A stretch of 14,069 nt of DNA, taken from an uncultured Mycoplasmatota bacterium. Lineage in GTDB: Bacteria > Bacillota_I > Bacilli_A > RF39 > UBA660. The notes beneath the pieces are model-generated. The model had not been told where the DNA came from and did no database searches. It saw only the letters and a program-made list of their open reading frames with translations. This document shows, in pieces, positions 1 to 4,793 of the stretch (positions are counted from its first letter, which is position 1; the number at the start of each line of letters is the position of its first letter). Location: contig CAOJKG010000019.1 in the NCBI GenBank assembly GCA_948437815.1, positions 1 to 14,069 of the forward strand. Direction: 5' to 3'. A program made the position numbers and the translations under genes.

Positions 1-263
1 AAGTAGAGTTTGCAGGAGGAAAGAACGCGAATAATACATCATACTATCTATACAATGGACAGAACTACTGGACCATGTCTCCGTCTAGCTGGTGGAATGA
101 CAATGCTGCTGTCGTGTTCTATGTGAATTCGAATGGCAACCTCGGCGACTGGAGCGTGAACAGCACTACGCCTGGTTTGCGCCCAGTAATAAATCTGAAA
201 GCTGGTACATTGTTTGCAACAGGAGGTAATGGAACACAATCAAATCCATACGTAGTCTCATAG
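1..263 (+). CDS. C-terminal part of a surface or variable protein with a GLRPVINL tail (5' truncated)
   Basis: The reading frame is open from base 3 to the TAG at 261-263, so the gene begins outside the window; the internal ATG at 75 is not a convincing start. The visible tail of about 86 residues contains YWTMSP, then SSWWNDNAAVVFYVNSNGNL, then GLRPVINLK, and ends in GNGTQSNPYVVS. I recognise this arrangement from C-type-lectin-like or DUF6273-like tails of secreted Firmicutes proteins, and similar ends serve as variable regions in diversity-generating retroelements; the exact family is not certain. Bases 81-185 are visibly richer in G and C than the surrounding DNA, and nearly the same stretch recurs on the minus strand at 4275-4376. 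A hairpin overlaps the stop codon. The target bound by the protein, and any signal peptide or anchor, cannot be seen. Confidence 0.75.
   Translation, partial: VEFAGGKNANNTSYYLYNGQNYWTMSPSSWWNDNAAVVFYVNSNGNLGDWSVNSTTPGLRPVINLKAGTLFATGGNGTQSNPYVVS
79..185 (+). repeat. Variable cassette, copy 1 (within the coding region)
   Basis: This stretch, from CTCCG to TTTGCGCCCA, has a second copy at 4275-4378 on the opposite strand. The copies align codon for codon over 34 codons, and copy 1 has one extra TGG codon. Fifteen codons are identical, including the final GGT-TTG-CGC-CCA. Similarity stops sharply at both ends. The changed codons are nearly all of the form NNY with the third base kept, which fits randomisation of the A bases of AAC/AAT codons. 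A DGR variable region is the best reading; an ordinary duplicated protein domain is the alternative. Confidence 0.7.
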
Positions 264-275
264 AGATACGTATGG
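246..275 (+). other. Hairpin across the stop codon of the variable-cassette gene
   Basis: CCATACGTA (246-254) pairs perfectly with TACGTATGG (267-275), then TCTC (256-259) with GAGA (263-266) after one bulged G, with loop ATA. That gives 13 base pairs containing the TAG stop. No T-run follows, so it is not a classic terminator. DGR targets often carry a hairpin or cruciform just downstream of the variable region that helps retrohoming; here it sits about 60 bases after the cassette end. An mRNA-stabilising 3' hairpin is equally possible. Confidence 0.55.
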
Positions 276-390
276 AAGTGAAACACTTTCAAGGAGTGTA
301 GAGTGGTTCAAAATGACTCTTAGTTTTGGAAGGTACTTTACTTGTATTTAAAGTAATATAAGTAACTTTTGGTGAAGTATGATAAGATAT

Positions 391-439
391 AAAAAAATCC
401 AAAAGTTACTGACTGTGAACTTAACACTTGGGATTTTTT
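391..439 (+). terminator. Probable terminator of the variable-cassette gene
   Basis: AATCC (396-400) pairs with GGATT (431-435), and the stem continues through AA/TT and GTTA/TAAC around a loop with an internal mismatch; it is followed by a run of T to 439. It lies downstream of the plus-strand gene ending at 263. The first arm overlaps an alternative, perfect 12-base inverted repeat (361-372 with 399-410), so the two hairpins compete. I see no gene between 264 and 587. Confidence 0.5.
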
Positions 440-462
440 GAATAATATGATAATATAGATTT

Positions 463-490
463 AGAGAGTGATTTTGTCATTCTCTTTTTT
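463..490 (+). terminator. Second plus-strand terminator
   Basis: AGAGAGTGA (463-471) pairs with TCATTCTCT (477-485) with one G-T wobble around a 5-base loop, followed directly by T bases to 490. It looks like a back-up intrinsic terminator insulating the plus-strand transcript from the converging smpB operon. Confidence 0.6.
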
Positions 491-522
491 ATAGCTTATT
501 TTTATAATTAATTTTGATATAT

Positions 523-556
523 AAAAAAACCGCGCTTCTAATCTGAAAACGTGGTT
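523..556 (-). terminator. Terminator of the smpB operon
   Basis: On the minus strand AACCACG (556-550) pairs with CGCGGTT (534-528) with one mismatch, followed by seven T bases (529-523 read as the complement). It lies about 30 bases past the smpB stop codon. Confidence 0.6.
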
Positions 557-587
557 CTTATTTTTAAATCTTTTGTTCTGTTTATTA

Positions 588-1016
588 TTAATAATATCTT
601 GCTTCTCGTTTTAAGTCTTTTTCTTTTAAAGTTGCTCTTTTATCGTAAAGCTTTTTACCTTTGCATATACCAATAAGTATTTTTACTTTGTTTTTTTTGA
701 AATATAGTTTTAAAGGTATAATTGTTAAACCTTCAATTTTTATTTTCTCTTTTAATTTTTTTATTTCTTTTTTATGTAATAATAATTTTCTTGTTCTATG
801 CTCTTCATGATTGAATATGTTTCCTTCTTCATATTTAGCTATATACATATTTAAAATAAATGCTTCATTGTTCTTAATATTTACAAATGTGTCTTTTAAA
901 TCAATAGATCCTTTTCTTATTGATTTTATTTCAGTTCCTGTAAGTGCGATACCTGCTTCTAATTCTTCTAAGATAGAATAATCAAAATAAGCTTTTTTAT
1001 TTTTTACTTCGATCAT
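588..1016 (-). CDS. smpB: SsrA-binding protein SmpB
   Basis: SmpB binds the tRNA-like end of tmRNA and carries it into stalled ribosomes, so that the nascent peptide is tagged for degradation and the ribosome is released (trans-translation). The 142-residue length is close to the family norm. Family motifs visible are GTEIKSIRKG near residue 27, the HRTRKLLLHK segment near 72-81, the PLKLYF strand near 101-106 and GKKLYDKRATLKEKD near 120-134, followed by a short basic tail ending RYY. The start ATG (1014-1016) is preceded by AAAGGAAG. It overlaps the end of rnr by 20 bases. The rnr-smpB order is common in Firmicutes and makes sense because RNase R acts with tmRNA in clearing faulty mRNA. The tmRNA gene is not in the window. 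Confidence 0.97.
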   Translation of the reverse strand: MIEVKNKKAYFDYSILEELEAGIALTGTEIKSIRKGSIDLKDTFVNIKNNEAFILNMYIAKYEEGNIFNHEEHRTRKLLLHKKEIKKLKEKIKIEGLTIIPLKLYFKKNKVKILIGICKGKKLYDKRATLKEKDLKREARYY

Positions 1017-3114
1017 GTTTTTCTTCCTTTACAATTTCAAAGTCTATAAGAGCATTTTCTTTAGAAGCATTTATAACTTTGATTTTTACTTTATCACCCA
1101 CTCTGTATGTTTTCTTGGTTGATTTTCCTATTAATGATAATAGCTCTGGAACATAATTGTAATAATCTCCTTTTAATGAATTTACATGAACTAATCCTTC
1201 TACTAAGTTTTCTAATTCAACAAAGAATCCAAAGTTTGTAACTGATGATATCGTTCCTTCATATTCTTCACCAATGTGACTTTCCATATATTCAGCCATT
1301 TTCATGTCATTTACATCTCGTTCAGCATTAATACTTGCTACTTCTCTTTCACTTGAATGTTCTGCGATAGAAATTAGTGCATTATCTAAATAATTAATAG
1401 TACTCATACTAAAATCTTTATCTATTAAATATGTTTTTAATAATCTATGAACTGTTAAATCAGGATATCTTCTTATTGGAGATGTGAAATGAGTATAATT
1501 ATCTAATGCTAATCCAAAGTGACCTATGTTATTTTTAGAATATTCTGCTTTTTTCATACTTCTTAATAATAGAGATGAAAGAATTGTAAATTCTGGTTTA
1601 TCTTTTAAGTTATTTAATATTCTTTGCATAGACTTAGGTGTTATTTCATTAATACTTGTTTCTATTTTATAACCTAATGCATGGACTAAATTTTTAAAGT
1701 CGTCTATTTTGTCTGCGTTAGGAATATCATGGATACGATAAATAAAAGGTAGTTCCATATTAGCTATGTGTGTTGCTACTGTAACATTAGCTTCAATCAT
1801 AAAATCTTCAATTAAAGATTCACCTGCATGTTGCTCTCTTTTTTTGATGTCTATTGCTTTACCATTTTCATCTTGAATTACTTTTGCTTCAGGAATATCA
1901 AATTCTATGTAACCTTTATTTACTTTTTTCTTTCTTAATATTTTGGCTAATTCATGCATCTTTAATAAGATGTCTTTATATGGTTCATATCCAACAGGTG
2001 TAATATTATCTTCTAATATTTTATTAACATTATCATATGTCATTTTTTTATTTGATTTTATAAAACTTGGAAATATGTCATAAGATTCTACATCGCCACG
2101 ACTATTTATATTCATAATGCAACTCATTGTAAGTCTTATAACTCCCTCATTTAAAGAACATATGCCGTTAGATAGTTTGTGAGGTATCATAGGTATTACT
2201 GTATCTGCTAAATAGGATGATGTTCCACGATTATAAGCTTCATCTCCTAAAGCAGTATTCTCTTTTACATAATGAGATACATCAGCGATATGAACTCCTA
2301 GAGTATAAATTCCATCTTTATATGTTAGGCTTATTGCATCGTCAATATCTTTGGTATCCGATCCATCAATAGTAAAAATAACTTCATTTGTTAAATCTTT
2401 TCTATTTTCTAATTCTTTAGGATCAACTGAATCTGGAATGGCATCAAGTTCTTTTATTACTTCTTCATTAAATTCATCTATAATGTTATATTTATAAGCT
2501 ATGCTTAAGATATCAATTCCAGCATCGTCTTTGTGTCCTATTATTTTTATACAATCAGCAAGATAATTTTTGTGTCCTAAGTTTTTACTTAGATGAGCTA
2601 AAATTTTGTGTCCTTCTACACAATTTTTGGTAGTTTCTTTACTTAAATATATTGTTATATCTAATTTTTCATCATCTGGTTTTAACATCATTTTGTGATC
2701 TTTAATAATTATTTCACCTACAACATTATTTAAATCTCTTTTAACGATTTTTAAAACTTTGCCTTCTGGTTTTAATCCTTTTTTTATTACTTCTACTAGT
2801 ACTGTATCATTATGAATGGCATTATTAAGATTTTCGCTTCCTACATAAATATCGTCTTCTTTATCCAGTATTAAAAATCCAAAACCTTTTTTATTGATGG
2901 CTATTTTTCCAATTTTTAAGCCAGGACAATTTTTAATTAATAAGTATTTTTCTTTTTTTGTTCTAAATAATTCATATTCTTCTACTAATTCTTCAACAGC
3001 TTTACTTAAATCTTTGTATTCTTCAACTGTATGTAAATTTAATAAATCATTTATTTCCATTAAAGTCTTAGCTTCATGGATATCTTTTAATACTTCTATT
3101 ATTTGTTCTTTCAT
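997..3114 (-). CDS. rnr: Ribonuclease R (3'-5' exoribonuclease)
   Basis: RNase R is a processive hydrolytic 3'-to-5' exoribonuclease that degrades structured RNA, including mRNA released during trans-translation. The 705-residue protein shows an N-terminal helical region (1-60), cold-shock/OB-type RNA-binding domains (about 65-200), the RNB catalytic domain (about 240-565) and a C-terminal S1 domain (about 616-695; EGTISSVTNFGFFVELE). The metal-binding aspartates lie in TIDGSDTKDIDDA: D250, D256, D258 and D259. Further RNB signatures are HIADVSHYV (275-283) and THFTSPIRRYPDLTVHR (541-557). The ATG overlaps the tdk stop codon as ATGA and is preceded by AAAGGAG, which suggests translational coupling. 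The lysine-rich tail usual in larger RNase R is short here. Confidence 0.97.
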   Translation of the reverse strand: MKEQIIEVLKDIHEAKTLMEINDLLNLHTVEEYKDLSKAVEELVEEYELFRTKKEKYLLIKNCPGLKIGKIAINKKGFGFLILDKEDDIYVGSENLNNAIHNDTVLVEVIKKGLKPEGKVLKIVKRDLNNVVGEIIIKDHKMMLKPDDEKLDITIYLSKETTKNCVEGHKILAHLSKNLGHKNYLADCIKIIGHKDDAGIDILSIAYKYNIIDEFNEEVIKELDAIPDSVDPKELENRKDLTNEVIFTIDGSDTKDIDDAISLTYKDGIYTLGVHIADVSHYVKENTALGDEAYNRGTSSYLADTVIPMIPHKLSNGICSLNEGVIRLTMSCIMNINSRGDVESYDIFPSFIKSNKKMTYDNVNKILEDNITPVGYEPYKDILLKMHELAKILRKKKVNKGYIEFDIPEAKVIQDENGKAIDIKKREQHAGESLIEDFMIEANVTVATHIANMELPFIYRIHDIPNADKIDDFKNLVHALGYKIETSINEITPKSMQRILNNLKDKPEFTILSSLLLRSMKKAEYSKNNIGHFGLALDNYTHFTSPIRRYPDLTVHRLLKTYLIDKDFSMSTINYLDNALISIAEHSSEREVASINAERDVNDMKMAEYMESHIGEEYEGTISSVTNFGFFVELENLVEGLVHVNSLKGDYYNYVPELLSLIGKSTKKTYRVGDKVKIKVINASKENALIDFEIVKEEKHDRSKK

Positions 3115-3743
3115 TTGTTTTGCTCCTTTCTTATTGATTTTATTTTGCTTTCTATTTTGAAGTCTTTATCATATTTTTCTCTTAATTTAAAATAACAACT
3201 GGCACAAAAAGCTTCATATGTCTCTTTTTCACCATCAATTGCAACTTGATTGCCTTTAAATGTTGGAATTTCATTTCTAAATCGAATGTTTTGTGTAGCT
3301 TTTTTACCACAAGAACATATATTTTTGATTTCTTCTATATCATCAGCGATTAATAAAAGACGTTGGGATCCCTCAAAACCTTCCATTCTAAAATCGCATC
3401 TTAAACCATAACATAATATGGGAATGTCTACTATCTTGGTTATTTGATATAATTCATCAACTTGTGCTTCTGTTAAAAATTGTGCTTCATCAATAAGAAT
3501 AGCATCAATCTTTTTTGCTAATGGAGTAAATAGATCTATAATTTTATCATTATGCTTTATTAAATAATCAACTTTACGTGATAGACCACTTCGATTATTT
3601 ATGGTATCTTGTCCTTTAGTGTCAATACTTGGTTTCATTAATAAAACTTTTTTGCCTTTTTCTTCGTAATTGTAAGCCACTTGAATTATGGCTGTGGATT
3701 TTCCACAATTCATTGCACCATATCTAAAATATAATTTTGCCAT
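3111..3743 (-). CDS. tdk: Thymidine kinase (class II)
   Basis: This enzyme phosphorylates thymidine to dTMP with ATP, the salvage route for dTTP. I place the start at the ATG at 3741-3743 (MAKLYFRYGAMN) rather than a GTG three codons upstream: that GTG lies inside the GAGGTG ribosome binding site, which is well spaced for this ATG. This gives 210 residues, typical of the family. The P-loop is GAMNCGKST (9-17), the catalytic Glu is in DEAQF (85-89), the substrate loop is YGLRCDFRMEGFEGSQ (112-127), and four zinc-binding cysteines are C143, C145, C180 and C183. The stop codon TGA overlaps the rnr start; the upstream pilin-like gene ends only 10 bases before. It therefore lies within one operon. 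Confidence 0.96.
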   Translation of the reverse strand: MAKLYFRYGAMNCGKSTAIIQVAYNYEEKGKKVLLMKPSIDTKGQDTINNRSGLSRKVDYLIKHNDKIIDLFTPLAKKIDAILIDEAQFLTEAQVDELYQITKIVDIPILCYGLRCDFRMEGFEGSQRLLLIADDIEEIKNICSCGKKATQNIRFRNEIPTFKGNQVAIDGEKETYEAFCASCYFKLREKYDKDFKIESKIKSIRKEQNK

Positions 3744-3753
3744 TTTTTTCACC

Positions 3754-4086
3754 TCATTTTATTGTACATTTTTTTTCATTGTTAATTTTATTAATGTGGA
3801 TAATTTCAGTTTTACTAACATTTTCATTGTCTAGTAGACCTTCTTTGATTAATATATCTGTTGATATATCACAACCATTTTTATAACATTCATTTTTTAT
3901 TTCTTCATTTTTGTCTAATTCAATATAAATACAAGCGGCTGTTTCTATTATTTCGTTGTTATTTTCTTCTTCTTTATCATTATTATCGAATACTTTACTA
4001 ATATTTATACATACCATGGTGGCTATAACTGTCATTATAGTTATAGTTGATAAAAGTTCTATTAATGTAAATCCTTTTTTATCCAT
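3754..4086 (-). CDS. Type IV pilin-like (pseudopilin) protein
   Basis: The N-terminus has the class III signal MDKKGFTLIELLS: a prepilin peptidase would cut after the Gly, with Phe as the new first residue and Glu at position 5. A hydrophobic helix follows (TITIMTVIATMVCINI), then a charged Asn/Glu-rich soluble part with cysteines in an ECYKNGCD loop and near the C-terminus. At about 110 residues it is a small pilin or pseudopilin. I prefer the ATG at 4084-4086 over a GTG three codons upstream; neither has a strong ribosome binding site. It is the first gene of the tdk-rnr-smpB operon, an unusual place for a pilin, with no pilus ATPase, peptidase or platform gene nearby. It could serve a competence-like or surface apparatus encoded elsewhere. 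Confidence 0.8.
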   Translation of the reverse strand: MDKKGFTLIELLSTITIMTVIATMVCINISKVFDNNDKEEENNNEIIETAACIYIELDKNEEIKNECYKNGCDISTDILIKEGLLDNENVSKTEIIHINKINNEKKCTIK

Positions 4087-4101
4087 ATTTATCACATTTT
4101 A

Positions 4102-4118
4102 ATTATACAATAATTATA
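4102..4118 (-). promoter_or_regulatory. Possible -10 elements for the pilin-tdk-rnr-smpB operon
   Basis: Two TATAAT hexamers occur on the minus strand (complement of 4102-4107 and 4113-4118) just before the pilin-like gene. No good -35 hexamer lies at the right distance from either. If the nearer one is used, the 5' leader would be only about ten bases, consistent with the missing ribosome binding site. Confidence 0.35.
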
Positions 4119-4135
4119 CTAATAAAGAAAGCAAA

Positions 4136-4186
4136 TTAAAAAGATATTGCGTAAGTTTACTAAACATGTTAGTAAACGTCAATATC
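4136..4186 (-). terminator. Minus-strand terminator between the orphan cassette and the pilin-like gene
   Basis: GATATTG (4143-4149) pairs with CAATATC (4180-4186), and GTTTACTAA (4155-4163) with TTAGTAAAC (4169-4177), around a five-base loop. Read on the minus strand the hairpin is followed by TTTTT (4142-4138). It would stop transcription arriving from the orphan-cassette side and insulate the pilin-tdk-rnr-smpB operon. Confidence 0.6.
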
Positions 4187-4274
4187 ATTTATTTAGCTTT
4201 TTACTATGATTAATCTTGTATCCTAATTCTATTATATTTAACCTTAATCAAATATGTAAGTTTAAAAAGGATAT

Positions 4275-4378
4275 TGGGCGCAAACCAATAGCAGTGTTGT
4301 CCACGTTGGTGTTGCTGAGGTAGCCATCGTTACGCACACAGAACACGTTAGCATAAGGGCTATTCCAGTTAAACGGAG
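4275..4378 (-). repeat. Variable cassette, copy 2 (orphan, noncoding context)
   Basis: Read on the minus strand this runs from CTCCG to GGTTTGCGCCCA and matches the cassette at 79-185. In the matching frame it would encode FNWNSPYANVFCVRNDGYLS followed by a GLRPIS end. However, a TAA lies two codons before the similarity begins, no start codon is available, and the frame ends soon after at a TGA (4252-4254). It is therefore not a gene by itself. It is more GC-rich than its flanks. Many of its variable codons are CCT, CGT, GAT, TAC or ACC rather than AAY, so it resembles an already mutagenised copy rather than an original template. It could be a retrohomed patch, a gene remnant or a silent donor cassette. 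Confidence 0.7.
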
Positions 4379-4402
4379 TTCTTTTTTAGATTAACCTTTT
4401 AT

Positions 4403-4411
4403 ATTATAACA
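4403..4411 (-). promoter_or_regulatory. Extended -10 element facing the orphan cassette
   Basis: The minus strand reads TGTTATAAT here, an extended -10 (TGN plus TATAAT), 25 bases before the orphan cassette. No recognisable -35 is present at 17 bases, which extended -10 promoters can tolerate. With the terminator at 4136-4186 it would define a transcript of about 250 bases containing the cassette. Confidence 0.35.
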
Positions 4412-4438
4412 TTTCTTAATAATTTATGGGGAAATGTT

Positions 4439-4467
4439 TTTACAATTAGAAAAATATATTGTATAAT
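4439..4467 (+). promoter_or_regulatory. Strong sigma-A-type promoter of the small-ORF locus
   Basis: TTTACA (4439-4444), a 17-base spacer and a perfect TATAAT (4462-4467). Transcription would start near 4474. No long gene follows on this strand, so the promoter serves the short locus ending near 4749. Confidence 0.7.
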
Positions 4468-4497
4468 TATATTAGAAATTCGAAACTCTTAAGTGTT

Positions 4498-4526
4498 CTC
4501 CTTTGGTCTTTTTAAAATTAAAGGAG
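4498..4526 (+). promoter_or_regulatory. Anti-Shine-Dalgarno hairpin in the leader
   Basis: CTCCTTT (4498-4504) is the perfect complement of AAAGGAG (4520-4526), which is the ribosome binding site of the ATG at 4535. The hairpin would hide the ribosome binding site in the full-length RNA. Such sequestration is known from type I toxin mRNAs and from riboregulated leaders. Confidence 0.55.
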
Positions 4527-4534
4527 TGATTCAG

Positions 4535-4645
4535 ATGAAATATGGTATTTGAAGGGGAGGTCTTGGACTAGGTGGATTATCTAGTTATCTTAGCAGTATT
4601 GTTATACTTATTAAGAGAAGACAAACCAAAGAAGAAGTAGCATAG
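4535..4645 (+). pseudogene. Short hydrophobic ORF with an in-frame TGA at codon 6
   Basis: A well-placed AAAGGAG precedes ATG-AAA-TAT-GGT-ATT, then TGA (4550-4552). Past the TGA the same frame continues as RGGLGLGGLSSYLSSIVILI plus a basic tail (KRRQTKEEVA) to the TAG at 4643-4645: a glycine-rich hydrophobic segment with a positive end, like a small membrane peptide. With TGA as stop only MKYGI is made, perhaps a leader peptide. The full frame would need recoding or an inactivating mutation. A five-base stem (4567-4571 with 4581-4585) follows the TGA, but I see no convincing selenocysteine element. The overlapping frame at 4572-4640 is an alternative. Confidence 0.35.
4572..4640 (+). CDS. Possible 22-residue membrane peptide (GTG start)
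   Basis: In another frame from the interrupted ORF, a GTG at 4572 follows AGGGGAGG (4553-4560) by 11 bases and opens a frame to the TAG at 4638-4640. It would encode MDYLVILAVLLYLL followed by the charged tail REDKPKKK, the form of a very small single-span membrane peptide such as a type I toxin. The ribosome binding site starts immediately after the TGA of the upstream five-codon ORF, so coupled translation is possible. Peptides this short give weak evidence; the GTG start and slightly long spacing count against it. I recognise no family. Confidence 0.3.
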   Translation: MDYLVILAVLLYLLREDKPKKK

Positions 4646-4649
4646 GCAT

Positions 4650-4696
4650 AAAAAAACGCTTAACACAACTTAGATTGACATCTAAAGAGTTAAGCG
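4650..4696 (-). terminator. Terminator of the cysteine synthase-family gene
   Basis: On the minus strand CGCTTAAC (4696-4689) pairs with GTTAAGCG (4664-4657), with an inner TTAGAT/ATCTAA stem and a four-base loop, then seven T bases (4656-4650 read as the complement). It lies about 100 bases past the minus-strand gene ending at 4794. The plus-strand small-ORF transcript crosses the same sequence. Confidence 0.7.
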
Positions 4697-4749
4697 CGAC
4701 CGCTTATGCGAGACGCTTAACGCACAAAAGTTATACGTCTGTCTTTTTT
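4657..4749 (+). other. Competing-hairpin 3' region of the small-ORF transcript
   Basis: CGCTTAAC occurs at 4657-4664 and 4714-4721, and its complement GTTAAGCG once between them at 4689-4696, so the middle element can pair with either neighbour but not both. A related CGCTTATGCG lies at 4701-4710. After this, AGACG (4711-4715) pairs with CGTCT (4736-4740), with an inner AAC/GTT, and six T bases follow (4744-4749): a modest plus-strand terminator. Confidence 0.5.
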
Positions 4750-4793
4750 ATTGTAAGAAGTTTCCTTCATCTGTATATAGATTAACATATTAT

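Noticed and set aside
2894..3160. Plus-strand ORF encoding a hydrophobic 88-residue protein
   Set aside because: It is the opposite-strand shadow of rnr and tdk, with no ribosome binding site and composition typical of reverse-complemented AT-rich coding sequence. The same holds for the plus-strand ORFs within the PLP-enzyme gene and uvrA.
3750..3752. GTG start of tdk three codons upstream of the chosen ATG
   Set aside because: It lies inside the ribosome binding site GAGGTG, which is correctly spaced for the ATG at 3741-3743.
4143..4186. CRISPR-like or insertion-sequence terminal repeats around the orphan cassette
   Set aside because: The inverted repeat is a single hairpin with a T-run on one strand. 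No matching repeat, target duplication or transposase remnant is seen at the other side of the cassette.
4275..4378. Reading the orphan cassette as the DGR template repeat of the gene at the left edge
   Set aside because: Only 13 of 30 differences have A in the orphan, and several of its variable codons are CCT, CGT, GAT or ACC. A direct template should have A at essentially every difference.
4553..4590. Selenocysteine insertion element after the TGA at 4550
   Set aside because: The only stem seen (4567-4571 with 4581-4585) is five pairs with a nine-base loop, and no selenoprotein family is recognised.
4535..4645. Change of the genetic code (TGA as Trp)
   Set aside because: The rnr, uvrA, multi-HTH and surface-protein genes are full length without internal TGA and use TGG for Trp; the tdk and pilin-like genes end in TGA.
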